Part shown: positions 39,510 through 48,420 of the stretch, piece by piece
Layout of the letters: each line of letters opens with the position of its first letter
How positions within the stretch are numbered: position 1 is the first letter of the stretch
Assembly: GCA_037576195.1 (NCBI GenBank)
Contig: CM075102.1
Coordinates: 17,666,745 to 17,730,744 of the forward strand
DNA: 64,000 nt
Direction: 5' to 3'
DNA from: Phytoseiulus persimilis
Lineage: Eukaryota; Arthropoda; Arachnida; Mesostigmata; Phytoseiidae
The notes under the pieces: generated by a model
Databases searched by the model: none
What the model saw: only the letters and a program-made list of their open reading frames with translations
What the model was told of the DNA's origin: nothing
Made by a program: the position numbers and the translations under genes

Positions 39510-39662
39510 ATGAGTCTGTACGGGAGAGTACAGGGTGTTTTTCGTATTATTCGTAATACGAAAGACCTTTCTGTCCTTTTTGTCGATTCTACGCTGATAT
39601 ATTCCAAGTCCATTACCAACTGGAAACGATCAGCGAGTGTCTTAGCATCATCTGGATGGAAG
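39510..39662 (+). mobile_element. possible gypsy-type reverse transcriptase remnant
   Basis: A frame reads VLFVDSTLIYSKS followed after a short gap by a Lys/Arg-rich segment and SVLASSG. In Ty3/gypsy polymerases the catalytic core reads (V/F)YxDDIL(I/V)YSKS followed by a helix ending in VL. The fit is good over about 25 residues, but the second catalytic Asp is Ser and no other pol motif, protease, integrase or LTR is seen nearby. If real it is an old fragment within the decayed gene array. A chance match cannot be excluded at this length. Confidence 0.28.
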
Positions 39663-40905
39663 CATTCTAGATTCTCGACTCCAGTACAGTAGCCTCTATT
39701 CCAATGTATTCGACCAAATAAATACTGGGCTTCACCGCTCCGATCACCATCAGTTCCTTACTAGAATGAAAAGCGTGCGAAGAAAATCTGCGACTGAACT
39801 CGACCCACGGTTCTTCTCTACTCGTTCCATAAAACTGACCGAGAAACTTCTGCAGTTAACCGATGGAGTTCGTTTTGGCCCGATCGAGTCAAGTCGGTTT
39901 GCTCGATCGGTCTTCGTCGAAGGTGTATCGGAGGAGAGGATCTACGAACGGTTCCGCGTTGGACTGAAACCACCGACGCTTTCCGCTGCGCTCAGGGATT
40001 TCCGAAGCAGAACCGACAACGAATTTAGGAGTCTCGACAGGACGGAACTCGGACGGACGTGATTCAAGGAATCAAAGAGATATCCAAGGCTCTTGGACGA
40101 CTGCCATCAGTAGACTAAGGTGGTAATGAAGTTCGCATAGGCCTTCAGATTATTGAGATATCGGCGTCTGGAGACGATGTATATCAAACCGACTTTGTTG
40201 GATTGAATTTTTCCGGGGGCGAGAGCCGTCTCCTCAAGGCTCGGACAAGGCCCGTTGCGTAAGGCTGAGGAGTTCAGACATCAATCATCTTTCACCAACC
40301 ATCTTTGGGAGAAGATTATCAACACCGTGATTTTTGAAGGTCGAATGCTTATCAGACATCGCGCTCTGCATTGATTCATTTCTACATCCGTGAATGATAG
40401 AGGGCGATCGACGAATGAGTTCGTTGAGCTTGTCACCAGAGCTCTGAATGAAATCTCATCCCGAGCGGCACTGGATTCATGATGAGAATACGGGAGTTGA
40501 GTAATAATTCTTCGATCAGCAGAAGGAGGAAGACTCCATCAGTCATCCGTACTCGGCTATCACCTCCACTTGTGACTCTGGGCTACATCGACTCGTACAT
40601 CCATTAAGATGGATGGATGAGCATTGAGTGGAAGATCATGTCCACACACTCGCCGGGAAGGACAACCGAAGGAAAGAATCTCCCAAAGAAGGGAAGAAAT
40701 TCCGTCCCACTTCTGGATTGTTAACCCGAAGAGCTGTTGTAGGCCACCCCAGTGACTTCACAGAGACCGTTCACCTCCCGTGGCAGCCCCCGAGTCGCAC
40801 GTTACCCCATCGCTCTTCACGCGTTCTTCAAGAGTCAGTTTCTTCAAGCATCCTCGGCGGGCCCGCGACGCACTATGCATCGGTTCGTGTGGAACAATCC
40901 GAATC
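39663..40905. other. no assigned gene; one 98-codon frame
   Basis: A + frame at 39766-40062 gives a charged peptide with GVSEERIYERF and PPTLSAALRDF, a pattern loosely like retroelement Gag. There is no zinc knuckle and no continuity with the polymerase-like fragment just upstream, so it is not called. The remainder shows nothing recognisable. Confidence 0.35.
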
Positions 40906-42091
40906 TGCAGTGTGACAGTCGTCATCCCGAAGTATCACATCCCTCGTCATAGAGTAGTAGCCTCCGAAGATTTCATTCGAAAAGTGAGGAAAGAGTGGCC
41001 CTCCCGGGCTTTCCTGTGATTCACGAGGAGATCTGGGCAAGGAGTAAGATTCGTGGATTCGTGGCATCCGCTGCGCCTGGTTAGAGAGGACCTCGAACGC
41101 GCGTGCCTGCCTTCACTCGGGCTATACTCAAGTGGGTTCGAACGTTCCTCCTCACAGACAGCGGACCGGAAAGGAGAGCGTTCGATCACCCAAGAGACTA
41201 ATTCTTCTCCAACTGTATGGCGAGTCTGATGCGCCATCGAGAAAGACGTCGCAACATTATCTCCGAGAGCGGGTCAGTGGATGTCGCCCTCTGAACCTTG
41301 ACCTTGCTTGAATCCCTCTTGGAGTGGTTACGTTGAATTACGTGGAGCTCGTCGATTATTTTATTCCTGTGGTGCTTCGCCGCATCTCTCGTGGTCCCTG
41401 AACTGAGCAGGAAAATGTTCCGATTCGACCAAACCAGAGTTCTGAACATGCTCAATATCAAACTCATATTGACGAGGCGAAGAGCTCGGCATCTTGGCCG
41501 CGGCTCGTTCGCTCAGACACTCCGTCAGCGGGCGAAGATCTGTTCGAAGTATGAAGCGGCGTGCCCATAAAACGTTCCAAGGCGCTCCAGCGTGTATCCT
41601 CACTGGGACGGAGGCGCCCGCGAAGAGCTTTCTGGAGCGCGGAGGTAGCGCTTTGTAGAGATACAGTTGGGTGGCAAGCTTTCGGCGATAATTCATCGGA
41701 CCTGATGAACATGGCCTCGGAGACATGTCATTCATATAGGGCCGAGTGACAACAAAACGAGTTCATTTTGAGCCTCGAACAATAGACATGGATTCTCCTT
41801 ATTTTCTGGGCGTAACAAATCTTCCACGCGAAGATGATCCGACATCGATGTTTTCATTTTTTCGGTAATCAGGAATTAGGTTCAGAGTAGCGAACTAGAG
41901 CAAGTTTAGATTGTGAATCGTCTGACTTTTCCCGGTCTCAAAGCGGAATCTTGGCGACGGATAGCCCTGGAAGCCATTATGAGACACCCCCGCGAATCAT
42001 CAGAGTGAGGAAGCTCTTCCTCGGAAAAATCCTCTGGCCGAGATGTTCCGGGATCCGAGTAGGGCCTCAGACTCAGGATAACGAGGACTAT
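40906..42091 (+). pseudogene. decayed BTBD9-like copy (BTB and first F5/8 fragments)
   Basis: At 40909-40989 the frame reads SVTVVIPKYHIPRHRVVAS followed by a DFIRK motif. This lines up with DMTLVVEGKHLPAHRAIL and the following CEYFR motif (residues 22-47) of the intact copy, keeping the P-x-H-R core of the BTB fold. About 1.04 kb further on, at 42029-42091, LWPRCSGIRVGPQTQDNED lines up with the segment from YFEPRVVRYIRLVG to TDED (residues 363-382). The spacing is close to that in the intact gene (about 1.2 kb). The BACK region between them is unreadable. A further trace of the second F5/8 domain (WKVDVVKFSRPK) may lie near 42350. Confidence 0.42.
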
Positions 42092-42959
42092 CCTCGAAAA
42101 GAGCGAAGACAAGTGAACAAGACAGCCAGGGACTGCGCTTGCGCGCGATGCGAGACGGCGTCCTGGTATTTTTGACTGACGATGCCAAGTGTTTGACGGA
42201 GATGGTCCGGGATCTTTGGGGGCGTGTTTCCCCCGAGTGTTCACGAGAGCTCACGCTCTGAGGATCTCGGAGTAGATTTCAGGTCCCTACAGATACATTT
42301 CTCGCTCATTCGAATTGTGCCACTGAATATTCCGTCACGCTTGTTCTGTGGAAGGTCGATGTGGTCAAATTCTCGAGACCCAAGGCCAAGCACTGGGGAA
42401 TTTGGCTGAAAATCGTCGAGACGACGGTCGCTCCGACTACTTTTCAATCGTCTGAGAATCGAGCCCATCCAGTTTTTCATCCCAGAACGAGAGACTGGGG
42501 GAGCTTGATCTGTTCCTAAATCCCCAGCCGCCCGCACCCATCCGGCATCAGACGTCGTCGGGCCATGGATCGACATCCCGGAGGCATCAGACGAGAGGAG
42601 TCGAAACTTAGCCGTGTCCGACACAACTCAACCACAGCATACCTGCGCGAGTGGAACTTCGTTCCCAAGGTCGATGAATGCCCACACGAACGGCAACTGG
42701 GTGCATAACAACCAAGTCGATAGAACACAATTATTTCTCTGTGTTGTGAATCTGAAGAGCGTGCGATAAGTGAGTCAGCTGCCCCTTTGGGTTCCCTGGG
42801 AAGAAATCTAGGGCATAGCTAGAGACTTCGTCGGGTTTCAGAATCATCGGACGTCGCGTCACGGATTCGATAACGCAGCACAGGGGAACACGTTTCGTTC
42901 CATAGGTTCAGCAGATAAATGTGCTCTGCTAAACCTGGGCTGATGGAGGTTATGTGTGC
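42092..42959. other. no supportable gene
   Basis: Possible continuation of the preceding relic near 42.35 kb; otherwise no domain, RNA or repeat end seen. Confidence 0.4.
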
Positions 42960-43800
42960 GTGTTAGTTTCTCCATTCGAATGTGTTTGCATGGCCGATAA
43001 CCTCAAAATCCGGGGAGTTGAGGGAACACTTTTCGTGGAACCGATGAGAAGGATATTCGGAACAGTTATTGATGCGGCGGCGGACATTGAGGAGCGAAGG
43101 AATGCGAGACTGGAGAGAGGTGGGATCAGGAAGGGTGAGGAATTGACGCTGGAACAGGAGGATGGAGAGAGTCAAGGGTAAAGGGAACGGATAGCGTATG
43201 TTTGGCTCCGAGAACGACACAACGCTGGCGAAAATGTGTGAGGGGTGCGCGGGCAAGAGGAGGGCGGGATATTAGTTCAGGAACGGAGGAACGAGCACTA
43301 GGAAGACGAGACGGCGCTTGGGGATTTCAGCAACTCACCTCCGAAACTGATGGGGCGAGAACTAGAAAGGCCACAGAGTAACCGAGAACTGACGCATTGG
43401 TCGAAACGATCCTGGCTGGCGGAATTGAGTCATTCTGCGTCCCTCAATAGGACTTTCGCGCTCATCCAAGTGTTTGTATTGGAAAATTCTTCTGCATCAC
43501 AAAGATCGTCGGTCCCAAGCGTGCACCGAGGTATATTCCCTGTCTGCTCCCTCCCCACATGTTTTCATAGGACATGAATTTGTCAAAGTGTTTAGCACGT
43601 CATTCGAGAACCAGCGAGAGAGGGATGGGTCCTCTCTTGAATCCGATTCGCTTCTCTTAACATCTTCTATGAAGATTTCTTTGGTGCCGATGAACGTCTG
43701 AGGAATATTTTTCGGGTCGCTCTGGTTTGTACTGGTGACCCGCTACTAATCCGCATAACCCGAGGACACCGTGACGAAACATCCGATGATCGTGAAATTC
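42960..43800 (+). pseudogene. decayed BTBD9-like copy (BACK start and first F5/8 fragments)
   Basis: Fragment one (about 42978-43060) reads CVCMADNLKIRGVEG, matching the CQYLGDNLSIENV stretch where BTB passes into BACK (residues 114-126). Fragment two (43525-43614) reads SLSAPSPHVFIGHEFVKVF, matching ALSEPFFINHILFVL (residues 311-325) with a three-residue insertion. Fragment three (about 43740-43790) reads PLLIRITRGHRDETSDD, matching VVRYIRLVGAWTDED. The distance between fragments one and two (about 550 bases) is close to that in the intact gene (579). Frames change between fragments. This copy is separate from the one ending near 42.1 kb because the domain order restarts. Confidence 0.4.
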
Positions 43801-44693
43801 GGCACGGATGGAGCCCATCTCGTCTCAGGTTTCAAGGCAGTCTCGTTGGTGAATGCCCACGTTTCCGACTGACAGTTCGGGGACCCGTAGATACCCATGG
43901 ACTCTCTCTGACCTCAGTTGTTCCATTCATACCCAGAAGCCAAATCGTGGTGAGTTTTGACTGCTGATAGCGGAGTTCAAGTTGCCGGGCGAAGCCGGGA
44001 GAATCCGCCAGTTCCGCTTAGGGAGAAAGAATTCTCCAGATTGTCAATCTTTGAGACCAGTAGCAACACAGAGGATAAATGATGCGGAAGCACTCCTGCT
44101 GAGAACCGAACGGAGTATGCTGCGCTCAACGATATCCTATGGAGTCAGAGAGGCAAGAAACCATCGGGAAGGGATCCAGAAGCAGAGGAGCGGAGACAAG
44201 CAAGATTGGAAGGTGATCGTTAGCATCATGAGAGGATTCGAATCTGGTACCTATGTATAGTGGACATGGACAAGCGCTACGTATATTGTCGGACATGGTA
44301 ATTCAAGAGAAGGCCTACAGTTGAATTGTTCTGGAAAATCGAAGAAAGAATCAATAGCGCTCACAGCAGGGATGCGGATAATAGGGAATACAGTCTTGAG
44401 GAGCTTCAAAGCTCGCCTAATCACAGAGACTGTGTTCCCTATGACCTCATCACTTCCAAGCTCGGATGTTCGAGGCTAACCACGCCGAGCACACACCCGC
44501 ATAGACCCAAAGGTGCGAGACTTCGGTTCGGATCTGATGAATCCGACGTTTGTAGCCAACCAGTCACGTCACCTCTCTCTCTTCCTTTTCACTCAATATT
44601 GAATCGAACTCTGCGTAAGTTCGTGACTTCAATGGTCAGCTCCAGTTGGTTCTGCGTCCGTGTCGCTCTCTCTCGGCTGGAAACGATCCGATA
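43801..44693. other. no supportable gene
   Basis: Presumed remainder of the preceding relic, too decayed to read, with chance frames of up to 122 codons. Nothing else recognised. Confidence 0.4.
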
Positions 44694-44702
44694 GGTGTTC
44701 CG

Positions 44703-44979
44703 GTCGGCTCGTTGGCCGTGTGGCATAAACCAACGCCTTGGGTGCCACGCTAAGCTAGCAATCGCGGGTTCGATCCCCGGCCGGGACAACAAATTTCTTG
44801 AGTGGTAAAAAGAGGATTCAATTTATATCAGAATTGAATCTGAACCATCTTAAGACCCAAGCCCACCGCCCGCAATGGGATTTGCGAGGCGATAGGGAGT
44901 GTTTCTGAAGCAATACCGAAAGGTGATTCCGGGACACTTCTGAGGGCTGGCTGAGAGGTTCAGCCGGAAAACAAAAAAA
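44703..44979 (+). mobile_element. tRNA-Pro-like SINE, full unit
   Basis: The head resembles a tRNA-Pro gene: GGCTCGTTGG at 44706-44715, an anticodon-region TTGGGTG, and a perfect B box GGTTCGATCCC at 44767-44777. The TGGCCGTGTGG stretch serves as the A box. The body is about 200 bp, contains a 9-bp hairpin (44815-44823 with 44832-44840) and ends in an A-rich tail (AAAACAAAAAAA). The unit is bounded by 9-bp direct repeats GGTGTTCCG at 44694-44702 and 44980-44988, which look like the target-site duplication of L1/RTE-type retrotransposition. The tRNA part cannot fold fully (variable region too long, acceptor unpaired), so it is a SINE, not a tRNA gene. Confidence 0.75.
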
Positions 44980-44988
44980 GGTGTTCCG

Positions 44989-45216
44989 GATCGAATCGCG
45001 GGTTCGATCCCCGGCCGGGACAACAAATTTCTTATGTGGTAAAAAGAGGATTTAATTTATATCAGAATTAAATCTGAACCATCTTAAGACCCAAGCCCAC
45101 CGCCCGCAATGGGATTTGCGAGGCGATAGGGAGTGTCACTGAAGCAATACCGAAAGGTGATTCCGGGACACTTCTGAGGGCTGGCTGAGAGGTTCAGCCG
45201 GAAAACAAAAACAAAA
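44989..45216 (+). mobile_element. second tandem SINE unit lacking most of the tRNA head
   Basis: Starting at 44996 this unit repeats the preceding one with a period of 234 bp and only scattered differences, but it begins just before the B box and so lacks the 5' two-thirds of the tRNA-like head. It ends in AAAACAAAAACAAAA and is followed by a third GGTGTTCCG at 45217-45225. The hairpin (45049-45057 with 45066-45074) differs from unit one by a paired C-to-T and G-to-A change that preserves pairing. The layout suggests either tandem duplication inside an existing insertion or a dimeric SINE type. Without an A box this unit is unlikely to be transcribed alone. Confidence 0.75.
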
Positions 45217-45574
45217 GGTGTTCCGCTGCTCGACCAGCTAATGACGAAAACGAGTCTGAGGCCAGGTGGTAAATCGCACAAACCGCATGGGGCAGCAACC
45301 CACTGTCTCGTCGCCAGCAGGGCAATCGCTACGGTACTGGCGGACTCTTAGAACGCAATCTTCTGAGGTTCGCAGTTCAGGTAGACTCAGACGATCCGAA
45401 GAAAACAATGAGTAGTCTGGTTGGTTCCAAGAGTCGAAACCATTGTATTCCGGTAGATTCATCTAATATGAAACAATCCGCATCTCTCAGTCTTGTGATT
45501 TCAAAATCAATCGTTCTGTTGTTCTAGATACTAATTTCGAACTCGACATCGGCTGATTCTGACTCAATCCTTCC

Positions 45575-45700
45575 GCAAATCGGCTTACTTCATCGCCTTC
45601 ACCGGTTGGAGACACCACTGCGGACATGATCCTTATCGAAGATATGGAGTATCCGCCGGCACACAGGACCATCTCAAACTCAGGTGTTCCGAGCTCGTTC
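45575..45700 (+). pseudogene. BTBD9-like BTB exon-1 fragment
   Basis: From 45623 the frame reads DMILIEDMEYPPAHRTISNS, aligned with DMTLVVEGKHLPAHRAILIAS (residues 22-42) of the intact gene. At DNA level the stretch CCGGCACACAGG-CCAT is shared. Upstream, CAAATCGGCTTACTTCATCG corresponds in another frame to the ERVGKLLFDA segment. The FR codons with the GT donor that close exon 1 in the intact copy are not preserved. It is probably the 5' end of the copy whose BACK and F5/8 parts lie at 48.1-48.4 kb, now split by transposon insertions at 45.86 and 46.41 kb. Confidence 0.5.
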
Positions 45701-45856
45701 CTTTGAAGATACTGCCCGGAGTCGGATGTCATGTCGCAGTCTCTAGCTTGTTGTACACGGCTGCTTGCTATCAATTGTAAGGGAGCTGCTAGGGAAATCG
45801 TCTCGAAAACCAAGGACTGAATGAGCCATGATTCGAGCCCCCTACGGAAACGTTAT

Positions 45857-45983
45857 GTTATAACTAGAGCCAGGGAGTTCAGGTGATTTTTCGAAATTAC
45901 ACCATCAATCGCTCGGGATAGATCCATTCACATGAGGGTATAATAGCGGAAAATCACCTTAATTTCCAGGCTCGAGTTATAAC
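45857..45983. mobile_element. 127-bp inverted-repeat element (MITE or foldback)
   Basis: The ends are inverted repeats of about 35 bp: the left arm starts GTTATAACTAGAGCC and continues through AGGTGATTTT; the right arm read on the minus strand starts GTTATAACTCGAGCC and continues through AGGTGATTTT, with six or so mismatches. The inner spacer is under 60 bp, so the whole element can fold back. No coding capacity. A target duplication is not clear, so the superfamily is unassigned. Confidence 0.6.
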
Positions 45984-46411
45984 TGACGAGCGAGTCTCAC
46001 GGCTTTTCCTGGGAGATCAGGAGGAACTCCTTTTGAGAGGAATTTTTCTAGACGACCTCACCTCGCGAGGCTTCGATTGGCTTCAAATCAGTCTCCTCTC
46101 AAGTCTGAGCTCACTTCACTCCAAGGGCGGTTGTGAGCCCCGCTGAAAGATTGATTCTGCATCGCCAAAGTGAGCCAAGAACTTCCTGCAGACCGTACGA
46201 AGTCGGACGGATATCGTCACAAGCGAAAACCAGTTGAGACAAGGAATTGGCTCCAACAATCGTAAGTACGAAAAGATAGATTTTCACGGTTTCCTCCATT
46301 CATGGTATAATGCCGACGATTGCCTCCGTTCCCGAAGGTTGGTTCGGGGCCACAATGCCAGTTCTTGAGGCACTTCGTCTGCACGGTACAATAAGAACTC
46401 AAGATCTAGAC

Positions 46412-46625
46412 CAGTGGTTCTCAAACTCCACTGACCCATCGACCCCCTAGGCGACTTCGTTGAAGATTATGTACTGCCCCGCCCCCAAGGGGTCGACCGT
46501 CGACCCTTGATCCACCTACGTGGACGCCAAGAAGTATGGTCAAATCCACCCCGGCATCACCTCTGTTTACCGGAGATCGGCCATCGACCCCCAGGGGTCA
46601 ATATCGACCACTTTGAGAACCACTG
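46412..46625. mobile_element. 214-bp non-autonomous hAT element (MITE)
   Basis: The terminal inverted repeats are 14 bp and perfect (CAGTGGTTCTCAAA at the left end, its reverse complement TTTGAGAACCACTG at the right), the classic hAT/Charlie-type end. A perfect 8-bp target-site duplication ATCTAGAC flanks it at 46404-46411 and 46626-46633, the length typical of hAT. The interior has no transposase frame, so mobilisation would have needed an autonomous hAT elsewhere. The undamaged ends and duplication imply a fairly recent insertion compared with the decayed gene copies around it. It lies between BTB and BACK fragments of one relic. Confidence 0.9.
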
Positions 46626-46633
46626 ATCTAGAC

Positions 46634-48130
46634 TAACACAGCGTTCTGGCAGTTCACGGACTCGGGCATCTAAACTGATTCCGAGATAGGGAAGGGCGGG
46701 CAGTACCTACCGGAAAATCTTATGGTTGGAATGCCTGTGCGAACCACAGCAGAGCGCAGACTCTGGAGCTCAGAGAGCTCATTGGAGCATGTCGCCGTCA
46801 ACTTATTGGAGGGCTCCAAGCAGTTTCAAGGGGCGAAGCCTGCGAAAATGTCTCAAACACTGTTCTCAGTGAATCACCCTCCGACCTGAAATCCATATCA
46901 AGGAGCCGGAAGTCCGGTGGAAGTTTCCTCGGTGAACTCCGTCACGGGATCAACGCCCGAGAAACCGTTTCCTGTAACAACCACTCCTCTTGTTCCTCTC
47001 CTCGAAAAAATTGGAACTGCTCCGGGGAAGAGTCTCTCAGAAACTTCAACATCCATCCATGTATTCTCGATTCATCCACGCGCCTCAAATCACAGAGTGG
47101 GATTGGCGTAGCCGCGGCTTCATCTTGCTGTAGACATCTTCCGAGAGAGACGGATAGAGTTGGCAAAACGCGATCGTCTTGCCTTTCCTGGCAATATCGA
47201 CGGGCATGTCGCGCCTTGCTGGAAGATCGTTCGGTGGGCCCGCTTGTCGGTTGCAGTGTCGTCAGCACGGTGGTCAGCATCATTGGGAGCTCGCTGCGGG
47301 TTGAGTTAGCTCCCGTTCCTTGATGAGAACCGAAAGTGGCCGTGAAACGTTCGCATGCATATGTTGCCCATGCATGCTCCTCCAACTGCTCTCTGCTCAC
47401 CAATTACAATTCAACCAGCGTCCCAGGTGTGCTCGTCCTTGGAGTGTACCGCTCACATGTGGATCTGTGTCAACTGCAAGGCGATATTCCATAAGAAGCT
47501 GACATCCGAGGCGAATCCAAGAAACACCGAAGCACCCAGTTTGTTCAGTCACCCAATAGAGTCACTTCTCACTTTTCGAACTTCTAGCTGACAATTTCCT
47601 CAGATATCGGCTACAACATGAAGCGTGGGGCTTTCCGTGTCTTCTGTCATCTTCTTTCTCGGATGCTTGAATTCACAATCCTTGCTTATTTGGCTCATGA
47701 TTTCCGTCCACTGCCTGTTCGAGTAGGCTGTCCGAATCGAGAACGTGTGTTTTCCATGCTGAGATATGTTCTGTGCCTCGAAGTCCAGCGGGATCAGTTC
47801 AAAAATATGATTCAACGACGCAAACAAACTCCTTGAACCATCCTCCGCACCGCAAGCTCACACAGCTTGGGTGGGTCCTTCATGTCATGCTTTATTCATT
47901 TCGTCGGCCACGAATGACCGGAAATCGATTTCGTGTTCGAGATCGACGCCGAGCAAGTCCTCCGGGAGTCAATCTAATGGTTGAGGTCGCTGGGGGAGTC
48001 TTTCACCAAAATGCCGCATCCTTGAGATGGCTTTCAGGAGCCTCCAGATCATGCCGATGATCCTCGCATCGGGAAGCCGAAAAATGAATTCCCGTTCTCC
48101 GAAAAAGTATGTCTACCTGTGACACACTCC
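46634..48130. other. no confident gene; possible minus-strand F5/8 trace
   Basis: A minus-strand frame at 47600-47827 reads SLNHIFELIP and later FSIRTAYSNRQWTEIM, which recalls INHI-x-F-x-L and Y-x-E-V-x...W-x-x-V of F5/8 domains. If true it would be an inverted copy, unlike every other copy in the array. It is too weak to call. The rest has nothing recognisable. Confidence 0.3.
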
Positions 48131-48420
48131 CCACGATCACGTTCTGCGCCGAGAAAATCGGGATACTTGACGCCGTTCTTCCTTGGCGCACGATGCTCGA
48201 AGAAGAGCTTTCGAGCGTCTTCGACGTGATTCGTTTCTCTCTCATCGACACTAGATATCTCAAGATGAACGTTTAGGGTCCGACCACGATGGTCTTGTGC
48301 CGATTTCTACAAGCGCGGATACGCACGTGCAACCTGCGGAATCTCACTCTCAGCCTCTAGTTCCTCCACAACCTCTCCTTAAAGCCCCGAGTCGTTCACT
48401 GCATTCCGATATTCGAACCG
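48131..48420 (+). pseudogene. decayed BTBD9-like copy (BACK and first F5/8 fragments)
   Basis: At 48137-48275 one frame reads TFCAEKIGILDAVLPW and later VIRFSLIDTRYL before a stop. This lines up residue for residue with TFCAEEYEIFVAVARW and LVRLPLIDAKDL (residues 178-220) of the intact gene at nearly equal spacing. At 48379-48414, LKPRVVHCIPIF lines up with FEPRVVRYIRLV (residues 364-375), and the DNA CGAGTCGT is shared. About 300 bases of intervening sequence present in the intact gene are missing. It is likely the 3' part of the copy whose BTB fragment is at 45.6 kb. A trace of ENVATALLG (CNISVAAVLG) may continue at about 48616. Confidence 0.5.

Noticed and set aside
39766..40062. 98-codon charged frame resembling retroelement Gag
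   Set aside because: No zinc knuckle or capsid motif I can name, and it lies downstream of the polymerase-like fragment, the wrong order for one element.
44697..44788. Apparent tRNA gene with pairing ends GTTCCGG and CCGGGAC
   Set aside because: The 5' bases of the apparent acceptor belong to the SINE's target repeat GGTGTTCCG, which recurs after both units, so the pairing is coincidental and the head is a SINE.
47600..47827. Minus-strand frame with NHIFELI and a W-T-E-I motif like an F5/8 domain
   Set aside because: It would be the only inverted copy, and the match has large gaps. Not strong enough to list as a relic.
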